Of a stretch of DNA of 47,067 nucleotides, positions 24,713 to 33,307 are shown piece by piece. The number at the start of each line of letters is the position of its first letter. Positions within the stretch are counted from its first letter, which is position 1. The DNA is from Pirellulales bacterium (GTDB lineage Bacteria > Planctomycetota > Planctomycetia > Pirellulales > DATAWG01). The notes beneath the pieces were generated by a model. It saw nothing but the letters and a program-made list of their open reading frames with translations, ran no database searches and had not been told where the DNA came from. The translations under genes were made by a program, and so were the position numbers. Location: contig DASZFO010000308.1 of NCBI GenBank assembly GCA_035939775.1, positions 1-47,067 of the forward strand. Reading direction: 5' to 3'.

Positions 24713-27304
24713 ATGGCAAGTCCTTTTTCCATTTTTCGCAAGAACCAGCGGCTGATGTTGGCCGCCGTCACCATCCTCTCGATGATTGGCTTTGTGTTCT
24801 TCGTCCCGTTCGGGCGAGGTGGCAACGGCCCGCGCGGAGGCGGGCAGGGCGTCGAGGTCGCCACCTGGAAATTCGGCACGATCTACAAATCCGACGTCGA
24901 TAACCGCCTCTACGCTCGCCGCTTGGTGAACGAGTTCATCCAATACGCGTTTAGCGAAGCACGGAGCAAAGGTGGATTCCTGACCGGACGCCGTCCGCCC
25001 CAACCATTTCCGAACGACGCTTCGTCGATGCTCACGACGATCCTTTTGCAGAAAAAGGCCGAGCAAATGGGGATCGCCGTGAGCGATGCGGCGATCAACG
25101 ACTTCATCGACACGGAAGTGACCGACAACAAGCTGAGTGGCGCGGAAGAGTTGGCGATCCTGCAAAAGTTCAACACCCCTACGCAAACCCGCTTGTCACA
25201 AGATCAGCTTTTCGACGCCCTACGGTTTGAGCTGCAGGCCAGAAACCTCGAACGATTGCTCATCAGCGATGTTGGGAGTCCAGGCACGCCCGAGCAGCGC
25301 TACGACTATTTCAGCCGCCTTTATCGAAAGGCGACCATTCAGGTCATGCCGGTGGCGGTCAAGGACTTTGCCGACAAGGTCCCAGACCCGACGGACAATG
25401 AGCTGCGGGCGTTTTTCGAGAAGTACAAGGACGATCTCAGCAATCCAATTAGCCCCGAACCAGGATTCAAGGAACCGACTCGCGCCAAGTTTCAGTATTT
25501 CCTTGCCAAGCAGGAAGACCTGATCAAGGAAGAAAAGCCGAAGGTCACCAACGACGAGATAAAGGACTATTACGAGAAGCACAAGGAGCAGTTTCGCAAA
25601 TCGGCTGACGAAGGGACCGACTCCTCGGACAAATCCAAGAAGCCGGATACCAGTGCCAAGCCCGACGCGGCCATTAAGCCCGATGCGGCCGGAAAATCCG
25701 ACCAGAAGTCGGACACTACCGAAAAGAAGCCCGACGTCAGCGCGGGCGGGAAAACCAACGAGCCCGGCAAGGATGCGGGCAAGGACGCGACCGGTGCCGC
25801 TCGGTCAGCCGAGAAGCCGGCACCGGACAAGGATGCGGGCACAATCGGCAAACCGGCAGCCGCCAAGCCTGCGGATAAAGAGCCGGCGGACAACAAGGCG
25901 CATGACGCCAAGGCTGCGACGGGGAGCGGCAAGTCCGCCGCGCTCGCGCCATCGTCCCGGCATCGTGCCGAAGTAGAGTTGATCGCTTTGGCGGACGGAC
26001 CTCCGCCGGCTGCTCCCGCCTCTGGCGCAGCAAAAGACGGCGTGAAGCCGGATGCAGCGCCGCCGGCGACCAAGACCACCGACAAATCGCCGACAGCCAA
26101 CAAGCCCGTAGCCGGCGCTGCTAACGTTGGCGCGAACGGCAAATCTCCGGATGGCGAAAAGCCCGCCGCGCCCAAGACGGAGGGCCCAAAAACGGAGACT
26201 CCCAAGAGTACAGTGCCGGGAACCGGTAACCCCGATGTGGACCTCAAGCCCAACGAGGCGCCGAAGAAAATCCCGATCGTCGAATACGAATCGCTCGACA
26301 GCGAAAAGGTCCGCGATGAGATTCGCACGAGCCTCGCTCGCGAAAAGGTGGGCCAGCAAATCGACGATGCGTTCAAGGCCCTCTCCACCGAAATCTCGAC
26401 CTATCGGCGGAAGCATTCGGCTTGGGCAGTCAAGAAGGAAGGCGAGGCGCCGACACTACCGGACTTTCGCGCGCTGGCCAAGGCCAAGGGGCTGAAGTTC
26501 GAAGAAACCGGTTTGATTTCTGCCCAACAAGCTTACGACACGACGGAACTCGGTAAATCGTTCTCTTTCAACGCGAGCGCGGACGGACAGCCGCAACAGG
26601 CCTACTTCGTGCAGCAGGCGTTTCACGCCAACATTCCCAATTACAGTCCCTACACGATGTTTAGCTCCGACGACGAGTTGAACTTTCTCTGGTGGCGGGT
26701 CGATTATCGCGAAGCGTTTGTCCCGGACTTCGAAAAAGTAAAACCGGAAGTCATCGAGGCCTGGAAGATGGTCGAAGCCCGCAAGCTCGCTTTGGCCCAG
26801 GCCAAGGAATATGCCGATCAGGCGAACAAGCAACACTCCGAATTGAAGGAGATGTTTCAGTTCGAGAAGAATCTCCACGTGAGCCCGATCGGGCCGTTCA
26901 CCTGGATGAGCCAACTGTCGGTGGCCCAAAATCCAGAGCAACCGGCCCCGTTGCAAATGACGCAACTGTCCGGCGTCGATAAGGCCGGCGATGAGTTCAT
27001 GCGGACCGTATTTGGTCTCGATGGCGGCTCGGCCGGCGTCGCGATGAACGAACCACAAACGATCGCTTACGTGATCCAGGCAATCAGCTTCGATCCAGCG
27101 GAAACGGTTTTTCGCCGCGAATTCCTCAACCGCATGGCCAATCCGTTCGGCGACGTTTCGCTGCAAACTGCGCAGGGGGATGCATACCAGGCCCTACGAG
27201 CCAAGATGAGCGCGATCCGCGCCGAATTCGACTTCAAACCCGCGCCAGGCACGACAGCCCAAGCCGCAACTCCCTCGCCCAGCGGTGACGACAGCGACGA
27301 TTGA
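24713..27304 (+). CDS. PpiD/SurA-like membrane-anchored chaperone
   Basis: The 863-residue product starts FSIFRKNQRLMLAAVTILSM with one membrane anchor, then a SurA/PpiD-type N-terminal chaperone part (ATWKFGTIYKSDVDNRLYARR, ILLQKKAEQMGIAVSDAAINDFI). From about residue 300 to 520 there is an extremely biased linker made almost only of Lys, Ala, Asp, Pro, Gly, Thr and Ser. A second folded part (residues 520-840) follows, with coiled-coil-like helices such as VRDEIRTSLAREKVGQQIDDAF. I could not identify an intact parvulin catalytic domain, so the isomerase activity usually annotated for such proteins is unproven. The likely role is folding of exported proteins at the outer face of the inner membrane. 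Confidence 0.8.
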   Translation: MASPFSIFRKNQRLMLAAVTILSMIGFVFFVPFGRGGNGPRGGGQGVEVATWKFGTIYKSDVDNRLYARRLVNEFIQYAFSEARSKGGFLTGRRPPQPFPNDASSMLTTILLQKKAEQMGIAVSDAAINDFIDTEVTDNKLSGAEELAILQKFNTPTQTRLSQDQLFDALRFELQARNLERLLISDVGSPGTPEQRYDYFSRLYRKATIQVMPVAVKDFADKVPDPTDNELRAFFEKYKDDLSNPISPEPGFKEPTRAKFQYFLAKQEDLIKEEKPKVTNDEIKDYYEKHKEQFRKSADEGTDSSDKSKKPDTSAKPDAAIKPDAAGKSDQKSDTTEKKPDVSAGGKTNEPGKDAGKDATGAARSAEKPAPDKDAGTIGKPAAAKPADKEPADNKAHDAKAATGSGKSAALAPSSRHRAEVELIALADGPPPAAPASGAAKDGVKPDAAPPATKTTDKSPTANKPVAGAANVGANGKSPDGEKPAAPKTEGPKTETPKSTVPGTGNPDVDLKPNEAPKKIPIVEYESLDSEKVRDEIRTSLAREKVGQQIDDAFKALSTEISTYRRKHSAWAVKKEGEAPTLPDFRALAKAKGLKFEETGLISAQQAYDTTELGKSFSFNASADGQPQQAYFVQQAFHANIPNYSPYTMFSSDDELNFLWWRVDYREAFVPDFEKVKPEVIEAWKMVEARKLALAQAKEYADQANKQHSELKEMFQFEKNLHVSPIGPFTWMSQLSVAQNPEQPAPLQMTQLSGVDKAGDEFMRTVFGLDGGSAGVAMNEPQTIAYVIQAISFDPAETVFRREFLNRMANPFGDVSLQTAQGDAYQALRAKMSAIRAEFDFKPAPGTTAQAATPSPSGDDSDD

Positions 27305-27316
27305 ACTCCGAACTGG

Positions 27317-29527
27317 CTAACGACACGGTTTCAGCACCGTCACGCCGAGCGGCGGGAGCGTTAGCTCGATCGAGTACGGGCGGCCATGGCTGGGGATGTC
27401 GGTGGCCATCACTCCCGCGCCGTTGCCCAGATTACTGCCGTCGTAGAACGCCGAATCGCTGTTGAAGATCTCCTGATACCAGACCCGCTCCGGCACGCCG
27501 AAACGATAGCCGACGCGCGGCACGGGGGTAAAGTTGCAGCAGACGAGCACGAAGTCGGCCGGGTTCTTCGCTTTCCGCAGCCAGCAGAGCACGCTGTCGG
27601 CGTAGTTGTGGCAATCGATCCACTCGAAGCCCGTGTAGTCGAAATCGACTTCGTGCAGGGCCTTCTCGCGGCGATAAAGCTGGTTCAGATCAGCGACGCA
27701 CTTTTGCAAGCCCTGGTGCGAACCCCATTGCAGCAGATGCCATTGGAGGCTCGTCTCGTAGTTCCATTCGTTCCACTGGCCGAAGTCGCACCCCGTGAAC
27801 AGCAGCTTCTTGCCCGGATGCGTCCATTGGTATGAATACAAAAGCCGCAAGTTGGCGAACTTTTGCCATAGATCGCCGGGCACCTGGTCCAAGAGCGATC
27901 CCTTGCCGTGAACCACCTCGTCGTGCGAGAGCGGCAGGGTGAAATTCTCGTGGAAGGCATAGATCAAGCTGAAGGTCAGCTCGTCGTGGTGATATTGGCG
28001 ATGGATCGGCTCGTGGCGGAAGTAGCGCAGCGTGTCGTTCATCCAGCCCATGTTCCACTTCAAACTGAAGCCAAGCCCGCCGACATATGTGGGCCGAGAA
28101 ACGCTCGGCCAGGCGGTCGATTCCTCGGCGATCGTCAGCACGCCCGGATACTCCTGGTGCGAGAGGACGTTGAACTCCTTGATGAACGAAATCGCTTCGA
28201 GGTTTTCGCGGCCGCCGAATTGGTTCGGGATCCAGTCTCCCGGCTGGCGGCTGTAATCGAGGTAGAGCATCGAGGCGACCGCGTCCACGCGCAGCCCGTC
28301 GATGTGATATTTGTCGAGCCAGAAGATCGCGTTCGAGAGCAGGAAGTTGCGCACTTCGTTGCGCCCGTAGTTAAAGATCAGCGTGCCCCAGTCGGGATGC
28401 TCTCCCTTTCGCGGATCGGCATGTTCGTAGAGGCAGGTGCCGTCGAAGCGGTATAGCCCGTGCCCGTCGCGCGGGAAATGCGCCGGCACCCAATCGATGA
28501 TCACGCCGATGCCATTTTGATGAAGCTGATCGACGAGGAACATGAAATCCTGCGGCGAACCATATCGGCTCGTCGCCGCGTAATAGCCGACGGTCTGATA
28601 TCCCCAGCTTCCCGAGAACGGATGCTCGCTCACCGGCAGCAGCTCGACGTGCGTGTAGCCCATCTGCCGGCAGTAATCCACGAGCTGCGGAGAGATCTCG
28701 CGGTAGCTCATCCACCGGTTCGGATCGTCTCCCGGCCGCCGCCAACTTCCCAGATGCACCTCGTAGACCGAAATCGGGGCATCGAGCCCATTAGCCTTAG
28801 TGCGGTTGGCGATCCAGGCCGCGTCGTTCCATTGATAGGTGTCGAGGTTCACGACCTTCGAGGCGGTCCGCGGCGGCACCTCGGCGGCGAAGCCGTAGGG
28901 ATCGCTCTTGTCGACGATGTTGGCCCCTTGCTTGACGCGGAATTTGTAGATCGTCCCCTCGTTCAGCCCCGGAATGAACAGCTCCCAGATACCGCTGGGA
29001 ATGTGCTTCCGCATGGCGTGGAATCGGGCGTCCCAATTGTTGAAATCGCCCACGACGCTCACGCCGGCCGCATTCGGCGCCCAAACGGCGAAGTTGATTC
29101 CCGCGACATCGTCGATCGTCCGCAATTGCGCGCCGAGCCGAGTGTAACTCCGCAAGTGCCGACCCTCGGCCAGCAAATGCAGGTCGTAATCGGTTAACAG
29201 CGGAGGAAAGGCGTACGGATCGTGAATGGTGGTCTGCTGACCACGCTGGTCGGCCGTTCGCAGCATATAGGTTCCGGCATGGGGTTGGTCGGGCATAGGA
29301 CAGATCGCTTCGTAAAGGCCGGCCGGGTGTATCCGCCGCATCGGGAGCGTCTTGGAATGGGCCTGATCGACGACCCACACCTGGGTGGAATTCGGAAGGA
29401 ATGCTCGAACGGCCAGAGCGCGCCGCCCGGAATCCATGACCTCGTGAGGCCCAAGGATTTCGAACGGGTTCTCGTGGCGGCCTTCGACCAGTGCCCCTAG
29501 TTTATCCAAAGCAACAGAGGTTCGCAC
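27317..29527 (-). CDS. glgB: 1,4-alpha-glucan branching enzyme
   Basis: GlgB makes alpha-1,6 branches in glycogen. The 736-residue product has the N-terminal domain ([11 protein letters not shown]), a CBM48-like region ([42 protein letters not shown]) and a GH13 barrel: [33 protein letters not shown], the nucleophile Asp in [18 protein letters not shown], the acid Glu in [11 protein letters not shown], and the transition-state Asp in [15 protein letters not shown]. The C-terminal beta domain ends with LELTLPP-like [16 protein letters not shown]. The start is a GTG (29525-29527) with GGGAGC upstream. No other glycogen gene lies in the window. Its 3' end is 12 bases from that of the PpiD-like gene. 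Confidence 0.97.
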   Translation of the reverse strand: MRTSVALDKLGALVEGRHENPFEILGPHEVMDSGRRALAVRAFLPNSTQVWVVDQAHSKTLPMRRIHPAGLYEAICPMPDQPHAGTYMLRTADQRGQQTTIHDPYAFPPLLTDYDLHLLAEGRHLRSYTRLGAQLRTIDDVAGINFAVWAPNAAGVSVVGDFNNWDARFHAMRKHIPSGIWELFIPGLNEGTIYKFRVKQGANIVDKSDPYGFAAEVPPRTASKVVNLDTYQWNDAAWIANRTKANGLDAPISVYEVHLGSWRRPGDDPNRWMSYREISPQLVDYCRQMGYTHVELLPVSEHPFSGSWGYQTVGYYAATSRYGSPQDFMFLVDQLHQNGIGVIIDWVPAHFPRDGHGLYRFDGTCLYEHADPRKGEHPDWGTLIFNYGRNEVRNFLLSNAIFWLDKYHIDGLRVDAVASMLYLDYSRQPGDWIPNQFGGRENLEAISFIKEFNVLSHQEYPGVLTIAEESTAWPSVSRPTYVGGLGFSLKWNMGWMNDTLRYFRHEPIHRQYHHDELTFSLIYAFHENFTLPLSHDEVVHGKGSLLDQVPGDLWQKFANLRLLYSYQWTHPGKKLLFTGCDFGQWNEWNYETSLQWHLLQWGSHQGLQKCVADLNQLYRREKALHEVDFDYTGFEWIDCHNYADSVLCWLRKAKNPADFVLVCCNFTPVPRVGYRFGVPERVWYQEIFNSDSAFYDGSNLGNGAGVMATDIPSHGRPYSIELTLPPLGVTVLKPCR

Positions 29528-29584
29528 GGTGTCGCTCCCTTCAGAAATCCTATGCCGCCAAATCCGCGGTCGGATGCATTTCGT

Positions 29585-30247
29585 CTAATCAAGCCACGGG
29601 GCGCGAAAGAGGGGTGAACCGATTTCTCGCGACCGAAGCCAAATCCTCTCGAATAGCCCGCAAATGGCACGCCGCCACTTCAGCATTTGCGGATTTCGTC
29701 GGCCGTGCTCGGAGAGCGAAGTGCGTCCGGCGGCGAGGCTTGCGGCTTCGCACGCGGTCCCGACGCAGGCAGCGTCTCCTACATACCCGACGCTGCCAGC
29801 GTTGGAACGATCGCCCCCAACCCCGTTCGCCGCTTGTTCATGCGGAGCATCCAGCCGCCATTGGCGACACTCGACGCGATGAAACTCGAGCGCCCGATCC
29901 ACCCGCTGCCACAGGTCCCGGTTTTTGACCGGCACCATCTCCCCATGCCGCTCCCACTGCCAGCCGTTCTCGCGCCAGTCGTTCAGCCCGTCGCTGATCC
30001 CGCGGCTGACGTAGCGGCTCGGCGTGACGAGCGTCACTCGCGCCGGCTCGTCGATCGCTTCCAGGCCGCGCACGACGGCCAGCAGCTCGAGCCGCTCGCC
30101 GCGCACATCCGGCTCGCTGTCGGCAATCTCGACCTTCGACGAGCCGTCGACGGCCTCCAGGACGAATCGCCAGTCGCCCGGCTGATCGCTGGGCGCGGCG
30201 GGAGCCGAGGCAGAGAACAAGAGATAATGGGGCGCACGCGCGCTCAT
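29585..30247 (-). CDS. Degenerate RNase H-fold protein
   Basis: The 220-residue product aligns by pattern with RNase HI over about residues 7-135: GERLELLAVVRGLEAI matches the region of the catalytic Glu, VTLVTPSRYVSRGI the region of the third strand, and ENGWQWERHGEMVPVKNRDLW the part around the basic protrusion. Yet two metal-binding aspartates are gone. The usual TDGS near the N-terminus reads LFSASAP, and the usual TDSxYV reads TPSRYV with proline 76. It is therefore unlikely to cut RNA by the two-metal mechanism. Residues from about 140 on form a low-complexity tail containing a peptide encoded by a palindrome (29768-29797). The gene runs in the same direction as glgB, whose start lies 58 bases beyond the 3' end of this gene. 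Confidence 0.78.
   Translation of the reverse strand: MSARAPHYLLFSASAPAAPSDQPGDWRFVLEAVDGSSKVEIADSEPDVRGERLELLAVVRGLEAIDEPARVTLVTPSRYVSRGISDGLNDWRENGWQWERHGEMVPVKNRDLWQRVDRALEFHRVECRQWRLDAPHEQAANGVGGDRSNAGSVGYVGDAACVGTACEAASLAAGRTSLSEHGRRNPQMLKWRRAICGLFERIWLRSREIGSPLFRAPWLD
29768..29797. repeat. Perfect hairpin inside the RNase H-like gene
   Basis: GGCAGCGTC at 29768-29776 pairs exactly with GACGCTGCC at 29789-29797 around a 12-base loop. It lies in frame in the tail of the RNase H-fold gene and reads there as part of NAGSVGYVGDAACVGT. The surrounding bases extend the pairing with GC-rich, less perfect matches. A similar sequence, GCCGGCAGCGTCCGATA, occurs near 9148 without a partner arm. 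I infer a small dispersed palindrome that has entered a coding region. Confidence 0.65.
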
Positions 30248-30473
30248 GGGACGGCAGCCGCGACTCGGGTGGGGAGGAAAACCGATGTCTGGTCAACGGC
30301 CTTCAGGAGGAGCCGATGACCAATCGCTTTCACTTATCGTCAACGGCTTCGCGGCTTCGCTAGCTTAAGCGCGCGCTGCAGCACTGTTCGCTGAGGGCGA
30401 CGCGCGGTAAATTCGCTAGGTCAGGCATTTGCCGAGTGTCAGTGATCCACGCGCCGCCGTTTCGTTTTCGATT

Positions 30474-31166
30474 ATGCCGAGCGCTCCGACTGAATCGATT
30501 GGCGACGAGCGTCTGTTCGCAGCGTTGAATCGTCGCTTCGATGTCGTTTCCACAATCGTCGAGATCGGCGGCAAGCGATTTGAGATTCTTCGGCCGTTCA
30601 GTGCCGACGACCTGATCTCCGAAGCGGAATTCAACCGCGACGAGCGGTTGCCTTACTGGGCCGAGTTCTGGCCCAGTTCGATCGCGCTGGCCCAGCGGCT
30701 GGTGTCAGAATCGGGCCAGGGGAGGTCGCTCTTGGAATTCGGCTGCGGCACGGGACTCGTGGCAACGGTGGCCGCGAGCGTGGGATTCGACGTCACCGCG
30801 ACTGACTACTATGCCGATGCGTTGGAGTTCGCTCAACTAAACGCGCTGCGAAACCGTGCGGCTATTTCCGCGACTCGTCATGTCGATTGGCGCGATTTTC
30901 CCGAAGATTTGGGGCGGTTCGACGTGGTAGTCGCCTCCGACGTTCTCTATGAGCGCCCGAACGCAGCGTTCGTCGCCGCCGCATTCGCCGCAACGCTAAA
31001 GCCCAACGGCCTCGGCATCCTGGCCGATCCGCAACGCCAGAATGCCGCGGCATTTCCCGTAGAATGCCGCCGCCGCGGGCTGGAAATCGCCGGCACGGCA
31101 GCGATCCAGATCGAACATTCGGCCAAGCGGCAGTTCATCGATCTCTATGAACTCCGCAAGGCATGA
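30474..31166 (+). CDS. SAM-dependent methyltransferase, METTL21-like
   Basis: The 230-residue product has the class I fold: motif I LLEFGCGTGLVATVAA, a following acidic DVTATDYYADALEFAQLNA, and motif IV FDVVVASDVLYERPN. The upstream segment LPYWAEFWPSSIALAQRL is the typical lead-in of the protein-lysine methyltransferase family 16 (METTL21-like), also seen in bacterial homologues. Expected reaction: transfer of a methyl group from S-adenosylmethionine, likely to a protein; the substrate is unknown. I start it at the ATG 30474, since a further upstream frame begins with TTG and reads non-homologous residues. It precedes the toxin-antitoxin pair by 64 bases. Confidence 0.82.
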   Translation: MPSAPTESIGDERLFAALNRRFDVVSTIVEIGGKRFEILRPFSADDLISEAEFNRDERLPYWAEFWPSSIALAQRLVSESGQGRSLLEFGCGTGLVATVAASVGFDVTATDYYADALEFAQLNALRNRAAISATRHVDWRDFPEDLGRFDVVVASDVLYERPNAAFVAAAFAATLKPNGLGILADPQRQNAAAFPVECRRRGLEIAGTAAIQIEHSAKRQFIDLYELRKA

Positions 31167-31230
31167 TGCACCTTGTTCTTGCCATTCTTAGGGCGGGGTG
31201 CGAAGATTGCTGTAGCGTTGGAGGCATCGC

Positions 31231-31488
31231 ATGACCATTCTCAATCCAGAACTTATTCAGGCGCTTCAACAAGCGGGCGGCGGACCTGTCACCGTCGTTA
31301 ATCCCCAGACCGGGATCGAATACGTTGTGGTTCGTGCGGACTTGTACCAGCGGGTCAAATCGCTGTTTGAGACGGACGATCTTTCCAGCGAGGAAAAGCG
31401 GCTTCTGCTGGCTGAATCCGGCAAGCGGGCCGGTTCGGACAGCCCCGAAATGGACGAGTACGACGACTACGACGCCCATCGCCCATGA
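31231..31488 (+). CDS. Putative antitoxin of a MazF-type pair
   Basis: The 85-residue product has a short hydrophobic beginning and the sequence VVNPQTGIEYVVVRADLYQRVKSLF, followed by an acidic tail (ESGKRAGSDSPEMDEYDDYD). The length, the acidic tail and the position before a MazF-like gene, overlapping it in ATGA, point to the antitoxin. GGAGG stands 7 bases ahead of the start. It does not match Phd, RelB or MazE motifs that I know, so the family name is left open. Such antitoxins usually neutralise the toxin by binding its active-site groove and repress their own operon; no operator is evident here. Confidence 0.7.
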   Translation: MTILNPELIQALQQAGGGPVTVVNPQTGIEYVVVRADLYQRVKSLFETDDLSSEEKRLLLAESGKRAGSDSPEMDEYDDYDAHRP

Positions 31489-31814
31489 ACGTCCATCGCG
31501 GCGAGATCGTTCTTGTGCCCGTTCGCTTTTCGTCTGGCCAAGGGCAGAAGGTCCGTCCCGTGCTGGTCGTCCAATCGGACCACAATAACGTTCGTCTCGC
31601 GGATACGATCGTCGCCATCATCACGAGCAACATCCGGCGCGCAAACGTTGAGCAAACGCAAATTCTGATCGACGTTGCCGCGCCCGACGGACGACAAAGC
31701 GAACGACTGCACACGATTCTTCAAGCCGATGTCCAACGAAAGATCGGGTCGCTATCGGCTGCGGCAATGCAGCAAATTGACGCGTGCCTGAAGGTATCAC
31801 TCGGAATAATCTGA
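31485..31814 (+). CDS. MazF/PemK-type endoribonuclease toxin
   Basis: The 109-residue product has the SH3-like MazF pattern: HRGEIVLVPVRFSSGQGQKVRPVLVVQSD at the start, with the conserved GxxxRPVLVVQ strand, then VAIITSNIRR, and a C-terminal helix AMQQIDACLKVSL. MazF enzymes cut mRNA at short sequences. The gene overlaps the antitoxin by 4 bases, the usual type II arrangement. It is followed by a palindrome that may terminate transcription from both sides. Cutting specificity cannot be predicted. Confidence 0.88.
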   Translation: MNVHRGEIVLVPVRFSSGQGQKVRPVLVVQSDHNNVRLADTIVAIITSNIRRANVEQTQILIDVAAPDGRQSERLHTILQADVQRKIGSLSAAAMQQIDACLKVSLGII

Positions 31815-31844
31815 TCGCTATCTCAGACTTCAATTTGACAGCAG

Positions 31845-31878
31845 GCGTAGGACGCCTCGAGCTCGAGGCGCCCTACGC
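31845..31878. terminator. Long palindrome between converging genes
   Basis: GCGTAGG at 31845-31851 followed by the nested CGCCTCGAG pairs with CTCGAGGCG and CCTACGC up to 31878, with one mismatched base pair, and almost no loop. It lies between the 3' ends of the MazF-type toxin and the minus-strand GATase-like gene, without a clear T-run. A bidirectional terminator or a dispersed REP-like element is possible. Confidence 0.6.
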
Positions 31879-31898
31879 CGCATTATCGCGTGACAGTC

Positions 31899-32645
31899 TC
31901 ACGCCGCCATCGAGATGACGAGTGCCTCGCCGGTGATTCCGCAGAGGAATTCCTCGAAGATGCGGATGTCGAGCGCTGAAGCGGATTCGGCCTCGGGGTG
32001 GAATTGGGTGCCGAGGGCGAACCAATCCTCCCGAACGCTTTCGATCGCTTCGATCACGCCGTCCGGACAGCGAGCGGTCACTTGGAACCCGGGGGCCACC
32101 ATGTCCACGGCCATGTGGTGCATGCTGTTCACCCGAATTTCGCCGTCGCCGTAGACCCGCTCCATCAGCGAGCCAGGCACGACCGTCAGCCCATGCCGAT
32201 GGGCCGCGTCGAGCGGGTCCTTGTGCGGCAGGGCCTTCGGCAGATCCTCGGGCACGTGCAGGAAAAGATTGCCCCCCTGCGACACATTGAGCAATTGCAT
32301 TCCGCTGCCGATGCCAAAGAAGGGCAGCCGGCGATCGGCCACCATTCCCATCAGCAAGCGGTCAAAATCCTCTCGGCGGGTTTCCATAGGACGAATCGTC
32401 GGATGGAGCATGAAGCCGTCGCGGCGGGGGTCCAAATCGGCCCCACCGACCATGACGACTCCATCGAGTAGGTCAAGAACTCGCTTCAGGTCGACCTCGT
32501 TGGCCAACGGGGGAAGTACAATTGGGATGCCTCCCACCGCGGTGATCGCATCGTAGTAACCGGCGCTGACGAATGTAAACGCGGGAGCGTCCTTCTTGGC
32601 CGCCCGGTAATCCGCATTCAAACCAATCATGGGTTTCGATCGCAT
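31899..32645 (-). CDS. Class I glutamine amidotransferase-like protein lacking Cys
   Basis: The 248-residue product is like PuuD-type gamma-glutamyl-GABA hydrolases: PMIGLNADYRAAK at the N-terminus, GGIPIVLPPLA, LLDGVVMVGGADLDPRR, and GTQFHPEAESAS with the catalytic His and Glu. The nucleophile elbow, normally GICRGxQ, reads FGIGSGMQLLN, so the cysteine is glycine 113 and the following arginine is serine. The rest of the fold is intact, which points to a non-hydrolytic role such as binding. The ATG has AGGAG at an 8-base spacing. It is divergent from the OleA-like ketosynthase with about 660 bases between. The two might be a functional pair, but nothing proves it. Confidence 0.85.
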   Translation of the reverse strand: MRSKPMIGLNADYRAAKKDAPAFTFVSAGYYDAITAVGGIPIVLPPLANEVDLKRVLDLLDGVVMVGGADLDPRRDGFMLHPTIRPMETRREDFDRLLMGMVADRRLPFFGIGSGMQLLNVSQGGNLFLHVPEDLPKALPHKDPLDAAHRHGLTVVPGSLMERVYGDGEIRVNSMHHMAVDMVAPGFQVTARCPDGVIEAIESVREDWFALGTQFHPEAESASALDIRIFEEFLCGITGEALVISMAA

Positions 32646-33141
32646 TCGAGTTTTCTCCTGGACATGTCGTTTGTCCTTCGCAAGACCATGAAACGAAACA
32701 TTCCGTCGAGGCCCCCCTCTTCGCTCGTGACGGAAGGATTCGTTGATGCGGTCGAGAACCGCCGGTGTGTCGCACGGAGCGTGTGGCGGCAGCCGAAATA
32801 CGGCGAGGAGACTGCGGTCTTGTCGCGATGCGTCGTCCTTAACGCCGTCGGCTACCCCGCGGCGACAGCCGGGCAGGGTTCATGCCGATCGATCGAAATC
32901 CATTCCTGGCACTTCGCCGAAGGGAATTCCTTTTCCGTTAGCCTCGAAACATCCTTGTCGCAAGTCGCCGCGCGGCTTGCAAATCCGCGGCTGAGTCTAC
33001 AAACGCGCGTGGTGATCGCCAAGGATTTCCCTCATTTTGGAGGGATGCGCGAATGCAAGCACAACATGATGTGCTAGCAAGAGTTGCGGAAAGCGGCCGG
33101 CAAGCGGTATACAATGTTGAGGAACTCACGGACCGGTTTTG
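32646..33141. other. Intergenic region without a recognised gene
   Basis: No protein-like frame is seen on either strand. A plus-strand frame of 137 codons at 32664-33077 has a random composition and begins inside the leader of the GATase-like gene. The segment should contain that gene's promoter, which I did not locate. The adjacent inverted-repeat element begins at 33142. Confidence 0.45.
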
Positions 33142-33295
33142 TTTATGAGGAGACCAGGAATGCAGGAAACGACTTCAGATTGATCATGCAGTAGGTCAGG
33201 CGTCGTCGCCTGACTGCGGCTGATTCGGCGCTGGTCAAGTGTGCACGCATGACCTGCGAATCCTTACTCCTGCCTTCCTGGTTTCCTCATAAAAA
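33142..33295. repeat. TTTATGAGGA-ended inverted-repeat element, copy 1
   Basis: The left end TTTATGAGGAGACCAGGAAT (then GCAGGAA) at 33142-33168 and the right end at 33267-33295 (CTCCTGCCTTCCTGGTTTCC then TCATAAAAA) are near-perfect inverses. The middle carries GTCAGGCG/CGCCTGAC with a 4-base loop. The whole is about 154 bases. The ketosynthase start at 33308 is only 12 bases beyond the right end, so the element must supply that gene's leader or promoter. Related ends occur at 39274-39303 and 41080-41162. Confidence 0.85.
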
Positions 33296-33307
33296 TTCCG
33301 TTTGATT

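Noticed and set aside
32664-33077. Plus-strand frame of 137 codons upstream of the ketosynthase
   Set aside because: It begins within the leader of the divergent gene and shows no domain, signal peptide or ribosome-binding site.
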